5,416 nucleotides of DNA from Acidobacteriaceae bacterium (GCA_003139975.1 PLHN01000138.1:1-5416); one strand, 5' to 3'; shown: positions 1 to 5,282, counted from the first letter of the stretch. Notes: generated by a model from the sequence alone, not told the origin. A program made the numbers and translations.

Positions 1-462
1 TCGCAGCACAGCAATCAATCGTGGCTCAGCGCGCTGACAGTGATGCTCGACGTGACTTCGTTGGTTATGACGGGAGTGGATGGAATTCATCCCGAGCAGG
101 CGAAGCTGACATTTGCGATGGCACGGCACGCTGCCGTCGACCTGGCGCAGGGGGCAAAAGCGCAATATGACCCGAATGCGCCCGATCGGCTCACACTAGA
201 AGATCTGGATCGACTGAGAAGAGAACTCGCCCAGCACGGCGTGACGCTCTATGAGGGGACCGATGCGGCCGAGCGGCTGGCGGAACTGCGCGCGCTCTAT
301 GAACCGTACGTGTATTCGATGGGCGGGCGCCTGAATTTCACGCTGCCGCCGTGGATTCACGGCGAGTATAAGAAGGACAACTGGCAGGCGAGGCCGTGGG
401 ATCGGGCGATTCAGGCGCGCGCACTCGAGCATCCGGGGCGGCCGGTAGAAGATCACTTCTGA
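1..462 (+). CDS. C-terminal part of a membrane protein, possibly ion-channel-like (5' end outside the window)
   Basis: The frame is open from the first base and ends in TGA at 460-462, giving 153 residues. The GTG at 40 and ATG at 43 have no Shine-Dalgarno sequence, and the reading frame is coherent before them, so I treat this as a truncated gene. The visible part begins SQHSNQSWLSALT, then a hydrophobic helix (about residues 8-28, LSALTVMLDVTSLVMTGVDG), then LTFAMARHAAVDLAQ and a hydrophilic tail with an Arg/Leu-rich helical stretch (LEDLDRLRRELAQHG). It ends in an aromatic and Pro-rich region (FTLPPWIHGEYKKDNWQARPWDRA). The SWLxALT...LTFAMARHAxVDLA pattern reminds me of the part downstream of the pore in acidobacterial two-TM potassium-channel-like proteins; this is recollection, not a motif match. 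No pore motif (TVGYGD type) is visible because that part would lie outside. Coding status is quite sure; the family is tentative. Confidence 0.75.
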   Translation, partial: SQHSNQSWLSALTVMLDVTSLVMTGVDGIHPEQAKLTFAMARHAAVDLAQGAKAQYDPNAPDRLTLEDLDRLRRELAQHGVTLYEGTDAAERLAELRALYEPYVYSMGGRLNFTLPPWIHGEYKKDNWQARPWDRAIQARALEHPGRPVEDHF

Positions 463-534
463 TCGCGTCATCTCACCATCTAGTGATCGGGTTGTCGGTG
501 TAAAGGGCGATCAAACCCCCACGGGCTGTTGCTT

Positions 535-1251
535 CTAGGAGCGCAGAAACTCCAGCGTCAGGGCCCATGCCTGGCGGGCTGAGTGCGGCTCATAGGCGGC
601 GCGTTCGTCGCAGAAGAACCCATGGCCGGCTGCTGAAAACTCGACGTTCACATAGGCCTTTTGCGCGGCGCTCAGGGCGTCGGTCACCGCTTTCCGTTGC
701 TCGGGCGGAATGTGTTTGTCCAGTCCACCCCATATGAGCAAAAGAGGCCCTTGCTGGCGCGAGGCACGGTCGAGCAACGCGGGGGTGATGCCGCCTCCGT
801 AAAACGAGACGGCGGCGCGCAACAGAGGCACAACGCTGTTGGCCAGAAAAGAAAGGCGGCCGCCCATGCAGAACCCCACGCTGGAAATCTGGTTCGCGCG
901 CACCTTGGCGTGCGAGCGCAACCAGTCATGGGCCGCTTTGATGTCCATCTCCGCCGTTTGTGTGGTCACGGCCTGGTAGTGGGGCATCATCGCCGGAAAA
1001 TCCGTATAGCTGCCCTCGAAGCCTGGGGGCGCGGTGCGATGAAACATCTCCGGCGCAATGACGACGTACCCCTCCGCGGCAAAGCGATCGCACACGCTGC
1101 GAATGTGATGGTTGACTCCGAATGCTTCCTGGAACAAAAGCAGGCCGGGATGCGGGCCCGCTTCCTCGGGACGAGCCGTGTACGCTGCCATGCGGCTGCC
1201 GTCCGCGACGGGTAATTCCACCTTTTCGGATGCGATTGCGGGGTCGGTCAT
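535..1251 (-). CDS. Dienelactone hydrolase family protein (alpha/beta hydrolase)
   Basis: This is a 238-residue cytoplasmic alpha/beta hydrolase of the DLH family. Known members open lactone rings such as dienelactone in chlorocatechol breakdown, or cleave other esters. The triad is visible: nucleophile Cys128 in GFCMGG, Asp178 in IWGGLDKHIP, and His210 in AAGHGFFCDE. Glu42 in QEAFGVNHHI matches the conserved Glu that activates the Cys in DLH. There is no signal peptide, and the length fits the family (about 230-250). The ATG (1249-1251) is preceded by a GGAG at 1257-1260 with a 5-base spacer, which supports this start. No other aromatic-degradation gene is nearby, so the substrate is unknown; many such orphan DLH proteins are general esterases. 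It converges with the gene ending at 462 and diverges from the desaturase. The fold and active site are sure; the substrate is not. Confidence 0.95.
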   Translation of the reverse strand: MTDPAIASEKVELPVADGSRMAAYTARPEEAGPHPGLLLFQEAFGVNHHIRSVCDRFAAEGYVVIAPEMFHRTAPPGFEGSYTDFPAMMPHYQAVTTQTAEMDIKAAHDWLRSHAKVRANQISSVGFCMGGRLSFLANSVVPLLRAAVSFYGGGITPALLDRASRQQGPLLLIWGGLDKHIPPEQRKAVTDALSAAQKAYVNVEFSAAGHGFFCDERAAYEPHSARQAWALTLEFLRS

Positions 1252-1256
1252 GGGAA

Positions 1257-1260
1257 CTCC
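1257..1260 (-). promoter_or_regulatory. Ribosome binding site of the dienelactone hydrolase
   Basis: The minus strand reads GGAG, then 5 bases, then ATG. This decides the start at 1251 and makes an upstream start unlikely. Confidence 0.6.
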
Positions 1261-1391
1261 ATAGTTGTCATCTGGCAGGAAAGCTTACCGCAGCGGGGAG
1301 GAGTGTGCGCGAAGGATCGGCCACCCGCTGTATGGAACACAGCCTCGAAGGGCAAAATCATCGTCACTCTCCCGGCGTATGGAGCCGAGTT

Positions 1392-1439
1392 GTTACCAGT
1401 GTAACCTCCTCTCGCGGCGAGTCTTACACAAGTATTACA
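1392..1439. promoter_or_regulatory. Candidate operator cluster between the divergent hydrolase and desaturase genes
   Basis: Three short symmetric elements sit close together in otherwise non-coding DNA. The first is GTTAC-CAGT-GTAAC at 1392-1405, perfect 5-base arms with a 4-base spacer. The second is CTCGC-G-GCGAG at 1411-1421, perfect arms around one base. The third is two direct TTACA copies at 1424-1428 and 1435-1439, 11 bases apart. The TTAC of the first palindrome (1393) is 31 bases before the first TTACA, so the TTAC words are about three and then one helical turn apart, on one DNA face. That is what a regulator binding site near the desaturase start (1507) or hydrolase start (1251) would look like. 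No convincing -35/-10 pair is visible on either strand. The binding protein is unknown. Confidence 0.35.
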
Positions 1440-1493
1440 AAGAATTAGCCGCACTCGCGGTATCGTCCTATTCGGGCTTCAGCGTAGACACGG

Positions 1494-1500
1494 GGAGAGG
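1494..1500 (+). promoter_or_regulatory. Ribosome binding site of the desaturase
   Basis: GGAGAGG lies 6 bases before the ATG at 1507, a strong Shine-Dalgarno sequence at the optimal distance. It fixes the start codon. Confidence 0.75.
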
Positions 1501-1506
1501 AAGAGG

Positions 1507-2451
1507 ATGAGCGAACCCAATACCGAAACATTGAACACGTCCGGCAGCGGAGCCAGCTATGGCAGAGCGGCCACCCAGGGCGACGGCGTCAACTGGGGCA
1601 CGGCCACTGCGATGTTGCTGTTTCACGTGGGCGCAATTGCGGCCCTGTTTTTCTTCACCTGGAAGGCATTCTTTGTCGCCTGCTTCCTGTGGTGGGTTTC
1701 CGGCAGCCTGGGCATCGGCATGAGCTATCACCGCCTGCTCACGCATCGCGGATTCAAATCCCCGAAGTGGGTGGAATATTTCCTGACCTGGTGCGCCACG
1801 CTGGCGCTCGAGGGCGGCCCGATTTTTTGGGTCGCGACGCACCGCATTCATCATCAGTTTTCCGACGTTGAAGGCGACCCGCACTCGCCGATCGACGGCA
1901 AATGGTGGTCGCACATGGGCTGGATTCTCTCCGGTCGCTCCATGCACCACGATACGACGACGCTGGCGCGCTACGTCCCCGATCTGACCAAAGACAAAGT
2001 TCACGTCTGGCTGACCAAGTATCACTGGACGAGCAACATCATCGTCGGCGTCATTCTTTACGCGATCGGCGGCATTCCCTGGCTGCTGTGGGGAGTTTTC
2101 GCGCGCACGGTGGTCGGTCTGCACGCAACCTGGGCGGTGAACTCGGTCACCCACCTCTGGGGAACGCGAAGGTTTGCTACGAAGGATTTGTCGACCAACA
2201 ACCTGCTGGTTGCCTTGTTTACCTGGGGCGAAGGCTGGCACAACAATCATCACGCCCATCCGGTGTCGGCGCGCCACGGCATGACGTGGTATGAGATCGA
2301 TCTGAATTGGTACGGCATCTGGCTGCTGAAAAAGATGGGCCTGGCGCGGCACGTGTACAAAGTTACGCTCGATAATCTGCCGCCGAAGCCGGAGCTGGTG
2401 CGGGACTTGAAAGCGGCAGGGATGGTAGCGTCGACCGCGGGGAACGATTAA
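1507..2451 (+). CDS. Integral-membrane acyl-CoA / acyl-lipid delta-9-type fatty acid desaturase
   Basis: This 314-residue di-iron desaturase of the membrane FA_desaturase family puts a cis double bond into long acyl chains, using O2 and electrons from a separate carrier. All histidine boxes are present: HRLLTH (His75, His80), HRIHH (His112, 115, 116) and HNNHH (His245, 248, 249). His216 in NSVTHLWG is the usual extra ligand of stearoyl-CoA-type enzymes. [19 protein letters not shown] and DPHSP are also typical of that group. Hydrophobic membrane segments lie at about 33-52, 53-72, 90-108 and 177-210. The first 30 residues are polar and Gly/Ser/Thr-rich. Length and motif spacing are normal and no fused cytochrome b5 domain is seen. 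It has its own Shine-Dalgarno sequence and a terminator downstream, so it is probably a single-gene unit. Substrate (CoA or lipid) and double-bond position cannot be read from sequence. Confidence 0.95.
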   Translation: MSEPNTETLNTSGSGASYGRAATQGDGVNWGTATAMLLFHVGAIAALFFFTWKAFFVACFLWWVSGSLGIGMSYHRLLTHRGFKSPKWVEYFLTWCATLALEGGPIFWVATHRIHHQFSDVEGDPHSPIDGKWWSHMGWILSGRSMHHDTTTLARYVPDLTKDKVHVWLTKYHWTSNIIVGVILYAIGGIPWLLWGVFARTVVGLHATWAVNSVTHLWGTRRFATKDLSTNNLLVALFTWGEGWHNNHHAHPVSARHGMTWYEIDLNWYGIWLLKKMGLARHVYKVTLDNLPPKPELVRDLKAAGMVASTAGND

Positions 2452-2458
2452 AGAAGGT

Positions 2459-2486
2459 CTCAGGTCTCAGTGCTCAGGTGTCAGGA
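2459..2486. repeat. Four tandem copies of a 7-base unit (CTCAGGT)
   Basis: The units start at 2459, 2466, 2473 and 2480 and read CTCAGGT, CTCAGTG, CTCAGGT and GTCAGGA, an exact 7-base period. A degenerate fifth copy (4 of 7 matches) may precede them at 2452-2458, directly after the desaturase stop codon. The array abuts the left arm of the terminator hairpin. No function is evident. Confidence 0.7.
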
Positions 2487-2534
2487 AAGGCTCTCGAACC
2501 AAGCCGTAGTGGCTTGGGGCGACAGCCTTTTTTT
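2486..2534 (+). terminator. Rho-independent terminator of the desaturase gene
   Basis: A long imperfect hairpin is followed by a T-run. The outer arms AAAGGCT (2486-2492) and AGCCTTT (2524-2530) pair perfectly. After a C/C mismatch, TCG (2494-2496) pairs with CGA (2520-2522). After two A/G mismatches, CCAAGCC (2499-2505) pairs with GGCTTGG (2511-2517) around the loop GTAGT. That is 17 base pairs in arms of equal length. The T7 tract (2528-2534) overlaps the end of the stem, as in a typical intrinsic terminator. It lies 35 bases after the desaturase stop codon. Confidence 0.7.
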
Positions 2535-2592
2535 GCGCTTTCCGGCAGCTATCCCAGAGGCAGAAGTTGCCAGGAAGAACGCCTCCAACTAC

Positions 2593-2655
2593 TCACTTCG
2601 CCGTCGGCAGCGACTTGACATAGGCAGCCACGGCCTCCGCGTCGCGGCGGGTCAA
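2593..2655 (-). pseudogene. Relic: C-terminal end of a class I cytochrome-c-like gene
   Basis: Read on the minus strand, this stretch encodes LTRRDAEAVAAYVKSLPTAK and then a TGA stop (2593-2595). The LTxxDAEAVAAYVKSLP pattern matches the last amphipathic helix of class I c-type cytochromes, where a conserved aromatic (here Tyr) packs on the haem. The frame runs into a TAG at 2659-2661, and no CxxCH haem site exists upstream, because the DNA there now belongs to a PIN-domain fragment on the other strand. What remains is therefore the 3' tip of a lost gene that once converged on the desaturase. Only 20 codons survive, so the family call rests on one helix. Confidence 0.5.
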
Positions 2656-2656
2656 G

Positions 2657-2758
2657 TGCTACGTCGCCCTTGCCGAAGAACTTGGCGCCACCTTGATTAC
2701 GCGCGATGGCCGGCTCGCGTCGGCTTCGGGTCAGGCGGCGACAATCGAGTTGTTCTAG
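2657..2758 (+). pseudogene. Relic: C-terminal end of a VapC-type PIN-domain toxin gene
   Basis: The plus strand reads CYVALAEELGATLITRD, then GRLASASGQAATIELF and TAG (2756-2758). This is the typical C-terminus of VapC toxins: the (D)AxYVALAExLGAxLxTRDxRLA block with the last catalytic Asp in TRD, followed by a short strand near the stop. VapC enzymes are Mg-dependent ribonucleases restrained by a VapB antitoxin. The block breaks exactly where the family has its third acidic residue: in place of Asp-Ala before the Cys-Tyr the frame gives Arg-Val-Lys. The frame closes at a TAG at 2621 with no start codon, no N-terminal half and no antitoxin gene. It cannot be an active toxin. The short length limits certainty, but the match to the family pattern is strong. 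Confidence 0.65.
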
Positions 2759-2776
2759 TTCAACCGATAGCCTCTT

Positions 2777-2810
2777 GGCCCCCCCCACTTGGGGCCCTCC
2801 CCCCGCCCCG
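2777..2810. repeat. C-rich tract with a short perfect inverted repeat
   Basis: GGCCCC at 2777-2782 and GGGGCC at 2791-2796 form perfect 6-base arms around an 8-base loop. The surrounding stretch holds runs of eight and six C. There is no T-run on either strand, so it is not a standard terminator. It sits between the PIN relic and the kinase promoter region. Confidence 0.4.
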
Positions 2811-2831
2811 CTGAATCAGTCCCTCGCTTCT

Positions 2832-2857
2832 CTCGGCGTACTCGGCGTCTCGGCGGT
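2832..2857 (+). repeat. Three-copy CTCGGCG repeat upstream of the kinase gene
   Basis: CTCGGCG occurs at 2832, 2841 and 2849 (spacing 9 then 8), and the array ends in GGTGAAA at 2856-2862. The pattern resembles an intergenic repeat (CTCTGCGTCTCTGCGGTGAAA type) that I recall from acidobacterial and other environmental genomes; this is a recollection, not a search result. It overlaps the place where a -35 element would lie for the promoter at 2866. Confidence 0.55.
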
Positions 2858-2865
2858 GAAATCGC

Positions 2866-2871
2866 TACAAT
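2866..2871 (+). promoter_or_regulatory. Candidate -10 box (TACAAT) of the kinase-regulator operon
   Basis: TACAAT matches the TATAAT consensus at 5 of 6 positions. Its last base is 7 bases before the GTG at 2878, so the expected transcription start coincides with the start codon. No -35 consensus exists at the usual spacing; the CTCGGCG array occupies that place. There is also no Shine-Dalgarno sequence before the GTG. Together this suggests a leaderless mRNA. Confidence 0.5.
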
Positions 2872-2877
2872 CTCCCT

Positions 2878-3804
2878 GTGCGAATCTCCAGCCGGCGCAA
2901 AGCGATTGCCTTCTTCCTCACCTTCGGCGTGTGCCTGGCCGCGCTGGCCTTCGCCGTCGGCAGCGGCTGGATCATCCTCAACTGGCGCGAAGGCATCAAG
3001 GTTTTTCTCGGCATCATTTTCTTCGGCGCAATTGTCACCGGCCTCGTCCTCAATACCATCTTTCTAGTGCGTGAGATTCGCCGCAACGAGCAGCACGACA
3101 GCTTCATCAACGCCGTCACCCATGAACTCAAGACGCCCATCGCCTCCATTCGTCTTTATCTCGAAACCCTCCAACGTCGCGAGGTGGATGAGGCGCCGCG
3201 GCGCGAGTTCTACCAGTCGATGCTCGTCGATACCGAGCGCCTGATGGGTACCGTCGAACAGGTGCTGAAGGCGGGCGCGATCGCGCAGAAAAAAACTTCG
3301 GGGCAGCGCATTCCGGTGGATTTCAGTTCGCTCGTGCGCGAGTGCGTGGAGCTGGCGCGCGCCCGCCATCACCTTCTTCCCGAGCAGCTCGACTACCAGG
3401 CATCTCTTTCGCAGAACGGCAGCGCGGGCGTGCTCGGCGATCCCGAGGAACTGCACACGGCCGTCACCAACTTACTCGACAATGCGGTCAAGTATTCGCC
3501 CGACGGGGTGCATATTACGGTGGAACTGGTGGCGCACGATTCAGAAAACCCGGATTCTGAAAACATTGTTCTGCGTGTGCGCGACCAGGGCGTCGGCATT
3601 CCACAAAACGAGCTGAAGCGGATTTTCAAACGCTTCTATCGGGTGCGCCAGAGAGGCCGTGCGCGCGTCAAAGGAACCGGCCTCGGATTGTTCATCGTGC
3701 GTTCGATTGCGCGCAATCACGGTGGCCGCGTCTTTGCCGAGAGCGGCGGAGCGGGAAAAGGAACAACCGTGACATTCGAGTTACCGCGCCGGAGAGTCGC
3801 ATGA
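2878..3804 (+). CDS. Membrane sensor histidine kinase of a two-component system
   Basis: The 308-residue kinase autophosphorylates on His and passes the phosphate to the regulator encoded next. Two hydrophobic segments (about 10-34 and 41-64) are split only by a short turn (NWREGIK), so there is no extracytoplasmic sensor domain. The HisKA box FINAVTHELKTPIASIRL has phospho-acceptor His82. The ATPase domain shows the N box TNLLDNAVKYSP (Asn198, Asn202), the G1 box RDQGVGIP (Asp236), the F box IFKRFYRV and the G2 box GTGLGL (266-271). There is no HAMP or PAS domain between membrane and H box. A small duplication (DSEN-P-DSEN, 221-229) sits in a loop of the ATPase domain. The GTG start lacks a Shine-Dalgarno sequence but lies where a leaderless transcript would begin. 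The next ATG in this frame is at residue 115, after the H box, so no later ATG could give a working kinase. The signal is unknown; sensing is probably within the membrane or through a partner protein. Confidence 0.93.
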   Translation: MRISSRRKAIAFFLTFGVCLAALAFAVGSGWIILNWREGIKVFLGIIFFGAIVTGLVLNTIFLVREIRRNEQHDSFINAVTHELKTPIASIRLYLETLQRREVDEAPRREFYQSMLVDTERLMGTVEQVLKAGAIAQKKTSGQRIPVDFSSLVRECVELARARHHLLPEQLDYQASLSQNGSAGVLGDPEELHTAVTNLLDNAVKYSPDGVHITVELVAHDSENPDSENIVLRVRDQGVGIPQNELKRIFKRFYRVRQRGRARVKGTGLGLFIVRSIARNHGGRVFAESGGAGKGTTVTFELPRRRVA

Positions 3805-3830
3805 CCGGCGCCATCGTGAGGACGGCATGA
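3801..3830 (+). CDS. Nine-codon micro-ORF linking the kinase and regulator genes
   Basis: ATG at 3801 opens MTGAIVRTA and stops at TGA 3828-3830. Its ATG overlaps the kinase stop (ATGA at 3801-3804) and its stop overlaps the regulator ATG (ATGA at 3827-3830). It has its own GGAGAG at 3791-3796 with a 4-base spacer. The layout is what translational relay coupling would need: a ribosome finishing the kinase could restart here and be delivered to the regulator start. The peptide itself is probably without function. It could be chance. Confidence 0.3.
   Translation: MTGAIVRTA
3818..3822 (+). promoter_or_regulatory. Ribosome binding site of the response regulator
   Basis: GAGGA lies 4 bases before the ATG at 3827. 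The spacing is a little short but usable, and it supports this start, which gives the canonical N-terminus MSRVLVVEDE. Confidence 0.5.
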
Positions 3831-4588
3831 GCCGCGTTCTGGTCGTCGAGGACGAAGCTCACTTGGCGCAGGGCCTGCGCTTCAATCTGCAGGCCGAGGG
3901 GCACGATGTGGAAGTTGCGGGCGACGGCGAAGATGCGCTTTTGCGCCTGCTCGACCGCGCCGAGCGCTTCGATGCCGTGGTTCTGGATGTAATGCTGCCC
4001 GGCAAAAGCGGCTTCGAGGTGGCGGCGCTCCTGCGCGAAAGAAAGAATTATGTGCCCATTCTGATGTTGACAGCGCGCGGGCGGCCCGAGGATGTCCTGC
4101 AGGGATTCGCTTCGGGCGCCGACGATTATCTGCCCAAACCGTTTGAGCTGGCGATTCTGATTGCGCGCCTCGACGGCTTGCTGCGCCGCAGTGTCTGGAT
4201 GAAACAGACCGCCGTGCCCGTTGCCGGAAACGCGCCACCGGCTACGCCGAATGAGCCGTTGATGCCTGAGAACCTAGCCGATAAATTTCAGTTCGCGGGC
4301 AAGTCCATCGACTTCCGCGAGCTCGAACTTCGCAGCCTCGGCAATATCATTCACCTCACCGTCATGGAAGCGGAATTTCTGCGCTACCTGGTGCGCAGCG
4401 CGGGCCGGGTGGTTTCCCGCAAAGTGCTGCTCGAAGAAGTTTGGGGCTTGCACGAAGACACGGACACGCGCGCCATCGATAACTTTGTTGTGCGCCTGCG
4501 GCGCTACATCGAGGAAGATCCGTCGCGGCCGAAGCACCTGCAAACGGTAAGAGGAGTCGGCTACCGCTTCGTAGCCGAACCGGAGTAG
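3827..4588 (+). CDS. OmpR/PhoB-family response regulator (DNA-binding)
   Basis: This 253-residue cytoplasmic transcription factor is the partner of the kinase just upstream (22-base gap). The receiver domain (about 1-120) has the acidic pair Glu8/Asp9 in VLVVEDE, phospho-acceptor Asp54 in VVLDVMLPG, Thr82 in LTARG and Lys104 in YLPKPF, all expected for an active receiver. A winged-helix Trans_reg_C domain follows (about 155-249), with LTVMEAEFLRYLVRSAGRVVS, the recognition-helix region TDTRAIDNFVVRLRRYIEED and the closing wing LQTVRGVGYRF. The linker between them (about 121-155, rich in Pro, Ala and Asn) is roughly twice as long as in common OmpR-type proteins, which makes the total slightly long (usual 220-240). 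The genes it controls cannot be read here. Confidence 0.95.
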   Translation: MSRVLVVEDEAHLAQGLRFNLQAEGHDVEVAGDGEDALLRLLDRAERFDAVVLDVMLPGKSGFEVAALLRERKNYVPILMLTARGRPEDVLQGFASGADDYLPKPFELAILIARLDGLLRRSVWMKQTAVPVAGNAPPATPNEPLMPENLADKFQFAGKSIDFRELELRSLGNIIHLTVMEAEFLRYLVRSAGRVVSRKVLLEEVWGLHEDTDTRAIDNFVVRLRRYIEEDPSRPKHLQTVRGVGYRFVAEPE

Positions 4589-4621
4589 AAGTAGCGAAGG
4601 GTGAACAGCAAACGACGTTCT

Positions 4622-5275
4622 CTAATGCTGCTTCGCCGAGGAACTAGCGGCCAGTTCCCGGAACAGTCCCAGCACGGCGCTCGCCGATTTCTGATCCGAG
4701 AGGCTCTCCAGGTCGACCGTCGCGGCAAAGTGTGGCGCGGTTTGATTGAAGCGTACGTTCACGAATTCTTTGTCGCGGCTGCCCACGATCGCATTCACCA
4801 CCGGGGTCAATTCCATGGGCCAGTCTTCTTGAGTGGTCAGAACAACCGGCCCCGGCCGTGTGATCATCCATTTGCGGGCTGTGCCCTTGGGTCCCGTCTG
4901 GCCCGTCCAGCGGTGCCGCACGATATCGAGATGAAAGCCCGGCGGAAAGCCCATGTCGGCTTCAAAGGTAAGCGTTTCCTGCTCCCGGCGCAGCCGGCTT
5001 AAAGCCCAGTTCACGGGCAGGGGCCGCGGCAGCAGGTGGATCGTCACCGAGGCGTCGTCAAACCAGCGCGAGGCAAGATGCAGGCGCGCTGTGAGCCGGG
5101 AGCTGTTGGCCTGCCACTCGAGATTGCTGAGCCGTCCTTTGCCCAGGCAAGCTGCCTGCAGCCACTCCAGCACGCTGGCCGCCCGGCGCCGGTTGTAGCG
5201 CACAAACCAGCTGTACCAGAGCAGGGCAAACACCACGGCCGCCGCACCGACGTCAATCAGAACCCAACGCCCCAC
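4622..5275 (-). CDS. Membrane-anchored protein of unknown function
   Basis: The 217-residue protein has one N-terminal membrane helix (about 5-25, VLIDVGAAAVVFALLWYSWFV) followed by RYNRRR. By the positive-inside rule this places the rest in the cytoplasm. It has no lipobox and no signal-peptidase site. The soluble part is rich in Trp, Arg and beta-like stretches (LTARLHLASRWFDDASVTIHLL, ETLTFEADMGFPPGFHLDI, KEFVNVRFNQ). The C-terminus is a Ser/Ala-rich helix (SASAVLGLFRELAASSSAK). I recall similar hypothetical proteins in acidobacteria but know no Pfam domain or function for them. The GTG start at 5273-5275 has AGAGG 7 bases upstream. The frame stays open to the window edge but contains no ATG, GTG or TTG there, and the extension is Ser/Cys-rich and unlike coding. 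The gene converges on the response regulator (33-base gap), so it belongs to another operon. Confidence 0.8.
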   Translation of the reverse strand: MGRWVLIDVGAAAVVFALLWYSWFVRYNRRRAASVLEWLQAACLGKGRLSNLEWQANSSRLTARLHLASRWFDDASVTIHLLPRPLPVNWALSRLRREQETLTFEADMGFPPGFHLDIVRHRWTGQTGPKGTARKWMITRPGPVVLTTQEDWPMELTPVVNAIVGSRDKEFVNVRFNQTAPHFAATVDLESLSDQKSASAVLGLFRELAASSSAKQH

Positions 5276-5282
5276 AACTTCG

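Noticed and set aside
661..1215. 184-codon plus-strand ORF opposite the dienelactone hydrolase
   Set aside because: It is Arg/His/Gly-rich antisense of a gene with a complete catalytic triad; a shadow.
1342..1404. Plus-strand frame reading ASKGKIIVTLPAYGAELLPV and stop, resembling the N-terminal strand of family 2 glycosyltransferases
   Set aside because: The likeness covers about 12 residues, the typical Asn after PAY is Gly, and there is no start signal and no continuation in another frame. It could be a relic but may well be chance.
1248..1454. 68-codon minus-strand ORF ending in an ATGA overlap with the dienelactone hydrolase start
   Set aside because: It has Cys/Arg/Thr-rich composition, no recognisable motif and no good ribosome site, and it covers the candidate operator cluster. 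The overlap arises only because the hydrolase ATG is followed by A.
1468..2352. 294-codon minus-strand ORF opposite the desaturase
   Set aside because: Long only because of high GC in the antisense strand. It is rich in Arg, Pro, Gln and His with no domain, and the plus strand encodes a complete desaturase.
2549..2788. 79-codon minus-strand ORF containing GAKFFGKGDVAL, which looks a little like a cytochrome c segment
   Set aside because: That part is the exact antisense of the PIN-domain block. The true cytochrome-like residues are in a different minus frame.
2470..2814. 114-codon plus-strand ORF in the intergenic region
   Set aside because: It runs out of frame through the terminator, the cytochrome relic and the PIN relic. 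Its protein is Arg/Pro-rich with no family pattern, while another frame of the same DNA matches VapC.
2706..3074. Plus-strand ORFs overlapping the kinase start
   Set aside because: They are Arg/Ser/Pro-rich shadows of the kinase gene, which has all the kinase motifs in its own frame.
4594..4636. Possible bidirectional terminator between regulator and the convergent gene (GCGAAG/CTTCGC and CAGCA/TGCTG)
   Set aside because: The left arm needs a 6-base bulge, the loop is 15 bases, the right arm lies inside the coding end of the convergent gene and there is no T-run on either strand.
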